A stretch of 40,503 nucleotides of DNA from Candidatus Omnitrophota bacterium (GCA_023819665.1 JAMWCP010000003.1:1-40503); one strand, 5' to 3'. Shown: positions 15,028 to 24,039, numbered from the stretch's first letter. Notes: a model not told the origin generated them from the letters alone. Program-made: numbers and translations.

Positions 15028-16300
15028 ATTTTTTACTGTTGGTTGTAAAGTAAATCAATACGATACCCAACTTTTACGTGAACAGGTTTTATCATGTGCA
15101 GATTTTAAAGAAGTAAATGATTTTTTACCCGCCGATATTTATATAATTAATACATGCACTGTCACTCACAAAGCGGATACAGATTCGTTTTATTTGATCC
15201 GTAAGGTAAAAAAAGAAAATCCCAGAGCAAAAGTTGTGGTTACAGGGTGTCTTGCAGAGCTAGAGGAAGATGTAAAAAGAATTAGAGATGTTGAGAGGAT
15301 AGATTTAATTGTTAAAAATAGAGATAAATTTAAAATTCCATTTTTACTGAACTCTTTTATCTCTAATTCTTCTTTTATCCATAGTTCCTGTAGAGGTATT
15401 TCGTACTTTAAGTCTCATACGCGTGCTTTTTTAAAAGTTCAGGAAGGATGTGATAATTTCTGTAGTTATTGTAAAGTGCCTCGAGTTAGAGGTAGATCAA
15501 GAAGTAAAAATCCTCAAGATATACTTGAAGAATTTAAGAGGTTAATTAAAAATGGTTATAAGGAGATAGTACTCTGTGGTGTATGCTTAGGCAGTTATGG
15601 TAAAGATATCGAACCATCTTTAGAGTTAATTGATCTTTTGGTGATACTAGATAATCTGGGAGGTGATTTTCGTATCCGTTTAAGCTCTATTGAGGCTTGG
15701 GATATAACAGAGAGATTTATTCAAAATATAGATAAGATTAAAAAACTCTGTCCACATCTACATATACCTATACAGAGCGGCGATAGAGATATCATTTTTC
15801 TGATGAATAGACCGATAGATCCAACAGGATACTTAGAAATAATCCAGAGATTAAGAGAAAGGATACCCTCATTAGTGATTACTACTGATGTTATGGTGGG
15901 TTTTCCACAAGAAAAAGAAAAAAATTTTTTAAATACCGTAGAGATAATTAGAAAGATAAGACCGCTTAAGGTTCATATCTTTAGTTTTAGTGCTCGAAAG
16001 GACACTGCAGCTTATTTCTTGAAAGAGAAGATTCCGTCTTGGCAGATAAGAAACAGAGTGGCTTTTCTTAAAAAACTTACCGCTGAGATTTCATTTGAGG
16101 TTAAAAAGAGTTTTTTAGGAAAGACTGGTTCTGTACTTTTTGAACAAGAGATTAAGGAATCTACTAATCGGTGGTGGTATGGCCTTTCTGAGCATTATTT
16201 AAAAGTGAAAGTAAATTCTTTTGAAGAGCTAAAGAATAGATTTAAGAAAACAGAGCTTTGTTCATTGGATGAGGGTTATATAATTGGTGTAGTTCAATAG
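15014..16300 (+). CDS. mtaB: tRNA t6A37 methylthiotransferase MtaB
   Basis: A 428-residue radical-SAM methylthiotransferase that turns t6A37 of ANN-decoding tRNAs into ms2t6A. The N-terminal UPF0004 domain holds cysteines 11, 48 and 79 (VGCKVNQ, NTCTVT, TGCLAE) for the auxiliary 4Fe-4S cluster. The radical-SAM motif CDNFCSYC uses Cys146, 150 and 153. A C-terminal TRAM-like tail follows. The VGCKVNQYDT motif favours MtaB over MiaB or RimO. The track start at TTG 14993 is replaced by ATG 15014, which gives the usual N-terminus. TsaD, which makes the substrate t6A, is also in this window. Confidence 0.93.
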   Translation: MFKVKFFTVGCKVNQYDTQLLREQVLSCADFKEVNDFLPADIYIINTCTVTHKADTDSFYLIRKVKKENPRAKVVVTGCLAELEEDVKRIRDVERIDLIVKNRDKFKIPFLLNSFISNSSFIHSSCRGISYFKSHTRAFLKVQEGCDNFCSYCKVPRVRGRSRSKNPQDILEEFKRLIKNGYKEIVLCGVCLGSYGKDIEPSLELIDLLVILDNLGGDFRIRLSSIEAWDITERFIQNIDKIKKLCPHLHIPIQSGDRDIIFLMNRPIDPTGYLEIIQRLRERIPSLVITTDVMVGFPQEKEKNFLNTVEIIRKIRPLKVHIFSFSARKDTAAYFLKEKIPSWQIRNRVAFLKKLTAEISFEVKKSFLGKTGSVLFEQEIKESTNRWWYGLSEHYLKVKVNSFEELKNRFKKTELCSLDEGYIIGVVQ

Positions 16301-16329
16301 AAGAGGATATAGAAGATAAAAACTATACT

Positions 16330-16358
16330 TTGACTTTTTTAAAAGAGGATGTTATATT
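16330..16358 (+). promoter_or_regulatory. Promoter for the gatCAB operon
   Basis: TTGACT (16330-16335), a 17-base spacer and TATATT (16353-16358) are close to consensus. The expected transcript start at about 16365 is only some 8 bases before the gatC ATG (16373), and no ribosome binding site is visible, so gatC may be translated from a nearly leaderless mRNA. Confidence 0.7.
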
Positions 16359-16372
16359 ATTAAAAGTTTAAT

Positions 16373-16675
16373 ATGATTAGCAAAGATAAGTCTATAGATA
16401 TTAAAACTGTTAATTATATTGCAGACCTCGCCAGAATAGCATTGTCCCAAGAAGAAGCTGAGATTCTGTCGCATCAGCTTAAAGAAATCTTGGATTTTAT
16501 TGATAGATTAAAAGAGATCAATATTGAAGATATGCCGGCTACTACTCATATTCTTGAGGTTAAAAATGTTTTGAGAGAAGATATCCTCCGTCCTTCGATT
16601 TCATCAGCTAAAGTCTTGGATATGGCTCCACTTAAAAAAGATAATTTTTTTGTGGTTCCCAAAATAATTGAATAG
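16373..16675 (+). CDS. gatC: Aspartyl/glutamyl-tRNA amidotransferase subunit C
   Basis: A 100-residue GatC, the small clamp that holds GatA and GatB together in the amidotransferase that converts Glu-tRNA(Gln) or Asp-tRNA(Asn) to the amide form. It shows the family pattern VNYIADLARIALSQEEAE, LKEILDFIDRLKEINIEDMPAT and LREDILRPS near the end. It starts a gatC-gatA-gatB operon with an 8-base gap to gatA. Confidence 0.92.
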   Translation: MISKDKSIDIKTVNYIADLARIALSQEEAEILSHQLKEILDFIDRLKEINIEDMPATTHILEVKNVLREDILRPSISSAKVLDMAPLKKDNFFVVPKIIE

Positions 16676-16683
16676 AGTTAAGT

Positions 16684-18123
16684 ATGGAATTAAATAAACT
16701 TACTGCTCATCAGCTTCTAGGGTTACTTAAGGAAGGCGTGATAAAATCTTCGGATGTTATACTTGCTTTGAAGGAGAGAATAGATGTTATTGATTCTCAA
16801 ATAAATGCCTATGTAAGAAAAAACGAAAAGATAGAGTTGTCTTATGTGCAAAATGGACCTTTACAGGGCTTACCGGTTGCCGTAAAAGACAATATTTGTA
16901 CCTTAGATCTAAATACTGAATGCTGCTCGAAAATTTTAGAAGGATTTAAGCCGCCTTACGATGCTACAGTGATTAGCAAATTGAAATCCCAAGGCGCTTA
17001 TATCTTCCCTTTAAAGACAAATATGGATGAGTTCGCTTTTGGTTCTTCATGTGAGAATTCATGTTTTGGTCCGGCGCATAACCCCTGGAATTTAGAGTAT
17101 GTCTGCGGAGGTTCTTCTGGCGGTTCAGCAGCAGCGGTAGCCGCAGATGAAGCAATCTTTGCTTTAGGAACAGATACTGGAGGTTCAATCAGGCAACCTG
17201 CTTCTTTTTGTGGAGTAGTGGGGTTAAAACCCACTTATGGAAGGGTTTCGCGTTATGGTTTGATTGCTTTTGCTTCCTCTTTGGATGTAATTGGACCGAT
17301 CACTAAGGATGTTTATGATTCTGCGCTAATTTTGAGTATTATTTCAGGTTACGATCCATACGACTCTACGTGTGTTAATCTTAGCGTACCGGATTTCACT
17401 CAAAATTTATCTAAAGATATAAAAGGGATAAAGATAGCTCTGCCTAAAGAATATTTTATTGAAGGATTAGACAAGGATGTTGAACAGAATATAAAAGAGG
17501 CTATTGAGGTCTTAAAGAAATTAGGAGCGAGTTTCACAGAGGTTTCTTTACCCCACACTAAATATGCGGTTGCCACTTACTATATTATTGCTACTGCTGA
17601 GGCAAGTTCAAACTTGGCACGTTTTGATGGGGTACAGTATGGTTTAAGAATAAATTCTTTTGAAGGAGATTCATCTTTATTACAGATGTACAAGACGACG
17701 CGGGCTAAAGGATTTGGAGAGGAAGCGAAGCGTCGAATTATTTTAGGAACTTTTGCATTGGCACACGGTTATTATGAAGCATACTATTTGAGAGCTCAAA
17801 AGGTAAGAACCCTTATAAAGAAAGACTTCGAGGAAGTTTTTAAAGAGTTTGATTGTATTCTTACACCTACTTCCCCTACGGCGGCATTTAAAATAGGAGA
17901 AAAGATAAGAGAGCCTTTGAAGATGTATCTTTCCGATATATTTACTATTAGTGCAAATTTGGCAGGGATCCCTGCTATCTCTGTCCCTTGTGGATTTACT
18001 AAAAAAGGATTACCGGTGGGATTGCAGTTTTTGGCAGGATATTTCAGAGAGGATATGCTTCTACAAGTCGCTTATAATTATGAGCAGAATACTATTTGGC
18101 ATAAGATGAAACCAAAGATATAA
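16684..18123 (+). CDS. gatA: Aspartyl/glutamyl-tRNA amidotransferase subunit A
   Basis: A 479-residue amidase-signature enzyme that frees ammonia from glutamine for the GatB kinase/transamidase. The catalytic triad is visible: Lys68 (VAVKDNI), cis-Ser144 (GGSSGGSAA) and nucleophile Ser168 (TDTGGSIRQPA). Length and C-terminus (GLPVGLQFLAG) are normal for GatA. Its presence, with gatB and gatC, implies that the organism makes Gln-tRNA and/or Asn-tRNA indirectly. Confidence 0.96.
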   Translation: MELNKLTAHQLLGLLKEGVIKSSDVILALKERIDVIDSQINAYVRKNEKIELSYVQNGPLQGLPVAVKDNICTLDLNTECCSKILEGFKPPYDATVISKLKSQGAYIFPLKTNMDEFAFGSSCENSCFGPAHNPWNLEYVCGGSSGGSAAAVAADEAIFALGTDTGGSIRQPASFCGVVGLKPTYGRVSRYGLIAFASSLDVIGPITKDVYDSALILSIISGYDPYDSTCVNLSVPDFTQNLSKDIKGIKIALPKEYFIEGLDKDVEQNIKEAIEVLKKLGASFTEVSLPHTKYAVATYYIIATAEASSNLARFDGVQYGLRINSFEGDSSLLQMYKTTRAKGFGEEAKRRIILGTFALAHGYYEAYYLRAQKVRTLIKKDFEEVFKEFDCILTPTSPTAAFKIGEKIREPLKMYLSDIFTISANLAGIPAISVPCGFTKKGLPVGLQFLAGYFREDMLLQVAYNYEQNTIWHKMKPKI

Positions 18124-18171
18124 AAGTTATTTCAAATTTAAATTTTTTTAAAATTCATTATTGAACTTAGA

Positions 18172-19605
18172 ATGGAATACGACGTCGTTATTGGTTTAGA
18201 GACACATGTCCAACTAAAAACAAAAACCAAGGCATTCTGTAGTTGTTCTACTGAATTTGGACAGGTGCCTAATACTAGCATTTGTCCAGTTTGCTTGGGG
18301 TTGCCGGGAAGTTTGCCGGTATTGAATAAGCTGGCGTTAGAATTTGCAGTTAAGACTGCTTTGGCGCTTAACTGTCGGATTCAGAGATACTTTCGTTTTG
18401 ATCGTAAAAACTATTTTTATCCGGATTTACCTAAAAATTATCAAATTTCTCAATATGATTTACCTGTGGCTTTGCAAGGTTTTTTAGAGATTGAGCCTCA
18501 AGAGGGAGTAAGGAAATGTATTGAGATAAAGAGGATTCATTTAGAAGAAGATGCAGGAAAGTTAATTCATACTGAAGGTTATTCTTTGATTGATTTTAAT
18601 CGTGCAGGAATTCCTCTTTTAGAAATTGTAAGCGAACCACAAATAAATTCTCCAGAAGAAGCATATGAGTATCTTTTGAGTTTAAAAGAAATTTTGCGTT
18701 ACTTAGAGGTATCGGATTGTGATATGGAAAAAGGGTCTTTGCGTTGTGATGCTAATATCTCCTTAAAAAAAAGAGATCACTTTCAGTTAGGAGCTAAGAT
18801 AGAGCTTAAGAATATGAATTCATTTAAAGCGGTAAAAGATGCACTTGCTTACGAGATTGAACGACAGAGTAAATTATTAGATAAAGGTAGAATATTAACC
18901 CAAGAGACTCGTCTATGGGATGCAAAGGAGGTGAGGACAGTTTCTATGCGTACAAAGGAATCTGCACCAGATTATCGTTATTTTCCCGAACCCGATCTTC
19001 TACCTTTTGTTTTAGAAGATTCTTATATAGAAAAGATAAAAGAGTCTTTACCGGAGTTACCTTATTACAAAAAACATAGATTCATCGAGACATATGGATT
19101 ATCTTTCAATGAGGCAAGGTTTATTGTTTCAGAGAAAAAATTAGCAGATTATTTTGAGTTATGTGTAAATTTGTTTCCTTTTCCAAAAATAATATATAAT
19201 TGGATTGTTGGTCCGTTGATGGGAGAACTTAACGAACGAAAGATAAGCATAGAAGATATAAATATCTTACCACAAGACTTTGTTTGTCTGATTAAAGATG
19301 TAGAATCAGATAAGATAAATAGTCTTAAAGCAAAAGAGGTGTTAAAGAAAATTCTTGATACAGCTAAATCCTATGCGGAAGTTATCAAAGAAGAGTCGGT
19401 TATTATGATCTCTGATAGTAATATTTTAAAAGGAGTAGTTCAGAAGGTGTTAGATGAGAATCCTAAATCAGTTTCGGATTATAAATCAGGAAAGACCAAT
19501 GCCTTGATGTTTTTAGTAGGACAGGTAATGAAGAAGACGCAGAATAACGCGGATCCTAAGATTGTCCAGAAATTACTTAAAGAACTTTTGGATGGTAGTG
19601 TTTGA
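18172..19605 (+). CDS. gatB: Aspartyl/glutamyl-tRNA amidotransferase subunit B
   Basis: A 477-residue GatB that phosphorylates the misacylated aminoacyl-tRNA and transfers ammonia to it. The cradle domain has GLETHVQLKTKTKAFC and CPVCLGLPGSLPVLN, with cysteines as in zinc-binding GatB, and RKNYFYPDLPKNYQISQYD. The tail domain resembles YqeY (NPKSVSDYKSGKTNALMFLVG). It lies 48 bases after gatA. The next gene starts 10 bases downstream. Confidence 0.96.
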   Translation: MEYDVVIGLETHVQLKTKTKAFCSCSTEFGQVPNTSICPVCLGLPGSLPVLNKLALEFAVKTALALNCRIQRYFRFDRKNYFYPDLPKNYQISQYDLPVALQGFLEIEPQEGVRKCIEIKRIHLEEDAGKLIHTEGYSLIDFNRAGIPLLEIVSEPQINSPEEAYEYLLSLKEILRYLEVSDCDMEKGSLRCDANISLKKRDHFQLGAKIELKNMNSFKAVKDALAYEIERQSKLLDKGRILTQETRLWDAKEVRTVSMRTKESAPDYRYFPEPDLLPFVLEDSYIEKIKESLPELPYYKKHRFIETYGLSFNEARFIVSEKKLADYFELCVNLFPFPKIIYNWIVGPLMGELNERKISIEDINILPQDFVCLIKDVESDKINSLKAKEVLKKILDTAKSYAEVIKEESVIMISDSNILKGVVQKVLDENPKSVSDYKSGKTNALMFLVGQVMKKTQNNADPKIVQKLLKELLDGSV

Positions 19606-19615
19606 AAAAGATAAG

Positions 19616-20884
19616 ATGAAAAAAATAAACCGTATATTTTTTATATTAGTTTTTATCTCAATTTTAATTTGGATTAGAAATTCGTTTTCGGCATCCACCT
19701 TGGAGCGCAAAAAGAAAGAAGAGCTTTACCGTGAGATTGAAATTTTTTCTTCGGCTTTGGGTATTATAGAAAGTGATTATGTAGAAGAGGTTTCATATAG
19801 GGATCTTATCTACGGAGCATTAAAAGGAATGCTTTCTAGTCTTGATGCGCATAGTCAGTTTCTTGATCCGGAGAGTTATAAAGAGTTGAAAATGGAGACA
19901 GAGGGAAGGTTTGGAGGTTTAGGGATGGAGATAACTATAAAAGATGGTCTTTTGACTGTAGTTTCACCTATCGAAGATACACCCGCTTGGAAAGCAGGAA
20001 TAAAACCCGCTGACCGTATTGTTAAGATCAACGGTCAGTCCACACGTAATATTACTTTAGATGAAGCGGTAAAAAAGTTAAGAGGAAAGCCGGGTACAGA
20101 GGTATATCTTACTATTTTAAGAGAATCAGTGGGTAAGGTTTTAGATTTTAAATTAACGCGTGATATTATAAAACTGCAGGATATTAAAGAAGCCAAAATT
20201 TTGGAAGACAAAATCGGCTATATTCGGATAGTAGAATTTAGAGAGAATACTTATCTTCAGTTAGAACAGGCCTTGAAGCGCCTAAAAGAAGAAGGGGTGT
20301 CTGCTTTAATATTAGACCTTCGGAACAATCCGGGAGGATTATTGGATAGCGCAGTAAAGATTGCAGGAAAATTTATTGAAAGAAAAAAACTCATTGTTTC
20401 TACTAAAGGTAAAAAAGAAAATCAAAGTATAGATTTCTTTTCTGAAGAAAACGATCCTATTTTGGATATACCTATGGTAATATTGGTAAATAAAGGTTCC
20501 GCTTCTGGCTCAGAGATTGTAGCTTCTGCTCTCCAGGATTATAATAGAGCAATTATTTTAGGAGAGAAGACTTTTGGGAAAGGTTCGGTGCAGACAATCT
20601 TTCCCTTATCCGATGGTTCTGCTTTAAAACTTACTACCAGTAAGTATTTTACTCCTAAAGGTAGACTTATTCATAATGAAGGAGTGATGCCGGATATTGT
20701 AGTACAACAGAAAGAATTAAATTCTGAATCTGTAAATGATAAACCTCTGGATATATTTGACCAATTAGAGGATAAAAAAGATGCTCCTTCTTTGACGCAG
20801 CCCTTAGATTATAAAGATGACTTACAGCTTCAACGCGCGGTAGATCTTTTAAAAGCAATTCAGATTTACCAACATAAAAAATAG
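19616..20884 (+). CDS. ctpA: C-terminal processing protease, S41 family (CtpA)
   Basis: A 422-residue periplasmic serine protease. It starts with a signal or anchor sequence (IFFILVFISILIWIRNSFSA), followed by an S41 N-terminal helix region, a PDZ domain (about 80-165, GGLGMEITIKDGLLTVVSPIEDTPA) and the catalytic domain with the Ser/Lys dyad motifs NKGSASGSEIVASAL and GEKTFGKGSVQ. The TTG start of the ORF track (19562) lies within gatB; ATG 19616 gives the proper signal sequence. It probably trims envelope proteins or controls peptidoglycan hydrolases. The polysaccharide deacetylase next to it is a frequent neighbour. Confidence 0.93.
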   Translation: MKKINRIFFILVFISILIWIRNSFSASTLERKKKEELYREIEIFSSALGIIESDYVEEVSYRDLIYGALKGMLSSLDAHSQFLDPESYKELKMETEGRFGGLGMEITIKDGLLTVVSPIEDTPAWKAGIKPADRIVKINGQSTRNITLDEAVKKLRGKPGTEVYLTILRESVGKVLDFKLTRDIIKLQDIKEAKILEDKIGYIRIVEFRENTYLQLEQALKRLKEEGVSALILDLRNNPGGLLDSAVKIAGKFIERKKLIVSTKGKKENQSIDFFSEENDPILDIPMVILVNKGSASGSEIVASALQDYNRAIILGEKTFGKGSVQTIFPLSDGSALKLTTSKYFTPKGRLIHNEGVMPDIVVQQKELNSESVNDKPLDIFDQLEDKKDAPSLTQPLDYKDDLQLQRAVDLLKAIQIYQHKK

Positions 20885-20888
20885 AAAT

Positions 20889-21677
20889 ATGAGGAATTTA
20901 ATAAGATATAGGATAGTTGGGAGTATTTTGTTGTTGATTATTTTTATTCAGGCAGGATTTATCTGGAGATTCTTTTTTAAAAAAAGACTGATAGGGCGGT
21001 TTCCTGTAATAAAAGGGGAAATAGTAATTGTTTTAGATGATTGGGGATATAATCTAGATAATTTAGAAATATTAAAAGAAATACCTCAACCTTTAGTATT
21101 GGCTATTTTACCTCATCTGGAATATTCTCGAGAGATTTCAGATTTTGCTAAATCAATCGGTAAAGAAGTAATTTTGCATCTTCCTCTGGAGCCCAAAAAG
21201 AGCAGCGATTATTTGGGCTGGGAAAAATTTACTATCACTGTTAATATGGGTGAAGAAGAGATAAAAAGGATTGTTTCTAAAGCCATAATTAATTTAGGAG
21301 AAGTAAAAGGTGTTTCCAATCATATGGGTTCACGTGCTACAGAACACGAAAAAACAATGAACGTAATCTTTAAGGAAATTAAGAAGAGAGGGTTTTATTT
21401 TTTGGATAACCGTGTTAGTGGTGGTTCTATTTGTAGATATTTATCAAAGAAGCTCTCCTTAAAATTTATCAGTAGAGATATTTTTTTAGATAACGAAAAG
21501 AGGATTGATTATATAAAAACTCAACTGAATAAATTGAAAATTATAGCTTTAAACAAAGGCCACGCAGTAGGAGTGGGACATAATCGTCCTTTAACGCTTA
21601 AGATCTTGAAAGAAGAACTTCCTAAAATAGAAAAAGAGGGATTTAAGTTTGTTTTTTTATCAGAATTAATTAAATAA
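20889..21677 (+). CDS. Divergent polysaccharide deacetylase family protein (YibQ-like)
   Basis: A 262-residue protein with an N-terminal membrane anchor (VGSILLLIIFIQAGFIWRF) and a divergent polysaccharide deacetylase domain (Pfam PF04748): EIVIVLDDWGYN, VILHLPLEP, GVSNHMGSRATEH, YFLDNRVSGGS, and VGVGHNRPLTLK. The DD and HMGSRxT motifs correspond to metal-site motifs. The substrate is unknown; position after the CtpA protease gene is common for this family and suggests an envelope role. Four bases separate it from ctpA and 2 from tsaD. Confidence 0.88.
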   Translation: MRNLIRYRIVGSILLLIIFIQAGFIWRFFFKKRLIGRFPVIKGEIVIVLDDWGYNLDNLEILKEIPQPLVLAILPHLEYSREISDFAKSIGKEVILHLPLEPKKSSDYLGWEKFTITVNMGEEEIKRIVSKAIINLGEVKGVSNHMGSRATEHEKTMNVIFKEIKKRGFYFLDNRVSGGSICRYLSKKLSLKFISRDIFLDNEKRIDYIKTQLNKLKIIALNKGHAVGVGHNRPLTLKILKEELPKIEKEGFKFVFLSELIK

Positions 21678-21679
21678 AG

Positions 21680-22702
21680 ATGAATATATTAGGGATCGAA
21701 ACATCCTGTGATGAAACCTCCCTTTCTCTGATAAAAGATGGAGAAAAAATTTTAAATCAACAGACTTCTTCTAGTTTAAGATATCACCGTAAGTACGGCG
21801 GAGTGGTTCCTGAGATTGCTTCCCGTATGCATTTAGAGGTAATTGGTTTTTTGTTTGAAGTTTTATGGAAGCAAAGTGGATTGACTCCTAAAGATATAAA
21901 TTTAGTAGCAGTGACTACCGGTCCCGGTCTTTTGGGATCTTTATTGGTAGGGGTATGTTTTGCTAAAGCCATTTCTTACGCTTTAGATGTTTCTTTGGTA
22001 GGAGTAAATCATCTTCACGGACATCTCTATGCAGTTTTTTTAGGTGAGGAGCGTAAAAAGATAAAATTCCCATTTATAGGTTTAGTAGTTTCAGGGGGAC
22101 ATACGTGTTTATTTTATGTAAGGGATTTTTTGGAACCGTACTTATTGGGCTCTACTCTTGATGATGCATGTGGAGAAGTTTTAGATAAAGTTGCCCGTGT
22201 TCTCAACTTAGGCTATCCCGGTGGTCCAATTATTGAAAGATTAGCTAGGAAAGGTAACCCTAAGGGTATTCATTTTAATCCCATCAAAACAAAAAATCCA
22301 TTGGATTTTAGTTTCAGTGGGGTAAAAACCGCTGTGCTTTATTATTTGAAGCAGAGAGGATATAAAATAGATTCTCTTAGTAAAAGCATAAAAGTTCCTT
22401 TAGGATTAATTAGAGATATCTGTGCTTCTTTTCAGGAAGTTGTTTTTGATTCTTTGATAGAAAAATCTTTACTTGCTTGTAAACTTAAAAAAGTAGATAC
22501 TGTGGTAGTAGGCGGAGGGGTAGCAATAAATAATCGGCTAAGAGAGAAATTTTTTATTTCTGCAAAAAAAGAAAAAATAAAAGTTTATTTTTCTCCTCCT
22601 CAATTATGTTTAGATAACGCTAGTATGATTGCAGGTTTAGGGTATATATTATTTAAATTTGGTAAGAGAGATAGTTTTACTTTAAAGATACACACTGATT
22701 AA
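21680..22702 (+). CDS. tsaD: tRNA threonylcarbamoyltransferase TsaD
   Basis: A 340-residue ASKHA-fold enzyme that attaches threonylcarbamoyl to A37 of ANN-decoding tRNAs. Motifs seen: ILGIETSCDETS at the start, GGVVPEIASRMH, the metal-binding HLHGH motif, VSGGHTCLFYV, DDACGEVLDKVAR and VVGGGVAINNRLR. Full length. It makes the t6A that MtaB (15014) later methylthiolates. Confidence 0.96.
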   Translation: MNILGIETSCDETSLSLIKDGEKILNQQTSSSLRYHRKYGGVVPEIASRMHLEVIGFLFEVLWKQSGLTPKDINLVAVTTGPGLLGSLLVGVCFAKAISYALDVSLVGVNHLHGHLYAVFLGEERKKIKFPFIGLVVSGGHTCLFYVRDFLEPYLLGSTLDDACGEVLDKVARVLNLGYPGGPIIERLARKGNPKGIHFNPIKTKNPLDFSFSGVKTAVLYYLKQRGYKIDSLSKSIKVPLGLIRDICASFQEVVFDSLIEKSLLACKLKKVDTVVVGGGVAINNRLREKFFISAKKEKIKVYFSPPQLCLDNASMIAGLGYILFKFGKRDSFTLKIHTD

Positions 22703-22716
22703 AAGGGAGGTTAACA

Positions 22717-23166
22717 ATGTCAGATAGATTAGTTTTTTTAAGGCTCCTTATTTCTTTATTATTAGGTGGTCTTGTAGGATTAGAACGTCAGTTCCATCGG
22801 AGAACCGCAGGATTGCGTACCCATATATTGGTCTGTATGGGGTCGTGTCTTATTATGTTGACATCTCTTTATGTTTTTGATATATATAAAGAAAAAGTTA
22901 ATTTAGATCCCGCCAGAATCGCCGCGGGGGTAATTACCGGGATTGGGTTTTTGGGTGCAGGAACAATTATAAGAGCGGGAGAGGCAGTAAAAGGACTTAC
23001 TACCGCTGCTAGTTTATGGTTGGTAGCAGGAATTGGTTTAGCGGTAGGTTGTGGTTTTTATAGTGCGAGTATTTTTGTTACCGTTTTAGGATTAATTACT
23101 CTTTTTTTCTTAAGGTACATAGAGAATCTCTTTTTTGATTCTAAAATAGATAGGTCTGAAAAATAA
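22717..23166 (+). CDS. MgtC/SapB-family membrane protein
   Basis: A 149-residue protein with about four membrane helices and the family motif LLLGGLVGLERQFHRRTAGLRTHILVCMGSCLIML, then ARIAAGVITGIGFLGAGTIIR and GLTTAASLWLVAGIGLAVG. MgtC-type proteins are linked to growth at low magnesium and, in pathogens, to ATP synthase control. This is the short form without the C-terminal ACT-like domain, so a simple membrane role is all that can be said. It has a good GGGAGG ribosome site. Confidence 0.9.
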   Translation: MSDRLVFLRLLISLLLGGLVGLERQFHRRTAGLRTHILVCMGSCLIMLTSLYVFDIYKEKVNLDPARIAAGVITGIGFLGAGTIIRAGEAVKGLTTAASLWLVAGIGLAVGCGFYSASIFVTVLGLITLFFLRYIENLFFDSKIDRSEK

Positions 23167-23192
23167 ATTAAACTTGTAGGAAGGAGGTGAGT

Positions 23193-23693
23193 ATGGCTTT
23201 AGTCAAGAAACCGCAAGAAAAAATTTTAGACGTAGATGCTTTTCTTCAGGGAAATCTGTCTTTTAAAGAACCCGTTAATTTAAAAATAAATGGGAGATTT
23301 GAGGGGAATTTAGAGACTAAAGGAAACCTTACTATTGGTACCTCAGCGGTAGTAAATGCAGAAATTATCGGAGAAAATATTATTATTGCAGGAAAAGTTA
23401 AAGGTAAGATAGTGGCTAACCATTTGCTTACTCTTTTGCCCACTGCGGTAGTAGAAGGAGAGATTTTCCCGGCGCGTTTAAATGTAGCGGAAGGAGCAAT
23501 CTTTGAAGGAAGTTGTAGAATGTTACAGGATGTATTTAATGTGGAAGAATTAGCACGTTATCTGGAATTGGATACAACCAGTATTTTAGAACTGGCAAAT
23601 GCAGGTAAAATTCCTGCTTTCAAAGATGGTGAGGAATGGAAATTTGAACGCCGAGCCATAGATAATTGGCTTGTTTCAAATAGATTGAAATAG
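23193..23693 (+). CDS. Bactofilin fused to an excisionase-type HTH domain
   Basis: A 166-residue protein. Residues about 12-112 are a bactofilin beta-helix: repeating short strands such as FLQGNLSFKEPVNLKINGRFEG, LTIGTSAVVNAEIIGENIIIAG and GEIFPARLNVAEGAIFEG. Bactofilins polymerise into cytoskeletal filaments that guide cell shape and envelope synthesis. Residues about 116-164 are an extra HTH of the excisionase/MerR type (VEELARYLELDTTSILELA...EEWKFERRAIDNWL), absent from normal bactofilins. The start is ATG 23193 with AGGAGG upstream; GTG 23187 lies within that ribosome site. The gene 4 bases downstream encodes a second HTH of the same type with a membrane anchor. Confidence 0.88.
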   Translation: MALVKKPQEKILDVDAFLQGNLSFKEPVNLKINGRFEGNLETKGNLTIGTSAVVNAEIIGENIIIAGKVKGKIVANHLLTLLPTAVVEGEIFPARLNVAEGAIFEGSCRMLQDVFNVEELARYLELDTTSILELANAGKIPAFKDGEEWKFERRAIDNWLVSNRLK

Positions 23694-23697
23694 GAGT

Positions 23698-24006
23698 ATG
23701 CCCCAAGAAAAATTACTTACAGTAAGAGAGGTTTCTATTTTGCTTCATCTTACCGAGAAAGAGGTATTGGATTTAGTAGAGAAAGGACAAATCCCTGCTT
23801 ATAAAGTAGCAGGGATATATTTAAGGTTTAGACGCAATGATATAGAGGAATTTAAAAAAGAGAGATTAAAGTCAGGTGAGTTGTCCCCTCAATCTAAAAT
23901 AACTTTAAAGGAAAAAATATATGATTTTTTATATTTTAATGATTTCTATATCTTTTCCCTTTTTTTGATTATCTGGTTAATTGTTATAATTATTAAGAGT
24001 CAATAG
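23698..24006 (+). CDS. Tail-anchored excisionase-type HTH protein
   Basis: A 102-residue protein. Residues 5-55 are an excisionase/MerR-like HTH (LLTVREVSILLHLTEKEVLDLVEKG, then VAGIYLRFRRNDIEEFKKE). After a polar linker the last 25 residues form a single membrane helix (IFSLFLIIWLIVIIIKS), which would anchor the DNA-binding domain to the inner membrane from the cytoplasmic side. It is translationally close to the bactofilin-HTH gene (4-base gap), so the two probably work together. The partner and DNA target are unknown. Confidence 0.82.
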   Translation: MPQEKLLTVREVSILLHLTEKEVLDLVEKGQIPAYKVAGIYLRFRRNDIEEFKKERLKSGELSPQSKITLKEKIYDFLYFNDFYIFSLFLIIWLIVIIIKSQ

Positions 24007-24039
24007 AAGGATAGTTTGGGGTTGATCAGGATAGATAAA

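Noticed and set aside
16998-17234. Minus-strand ORF opposite the GatA active-site region
   Set aside because: It mirrors the glycine/serine-rich amidase signature on the other strand; not a gene.
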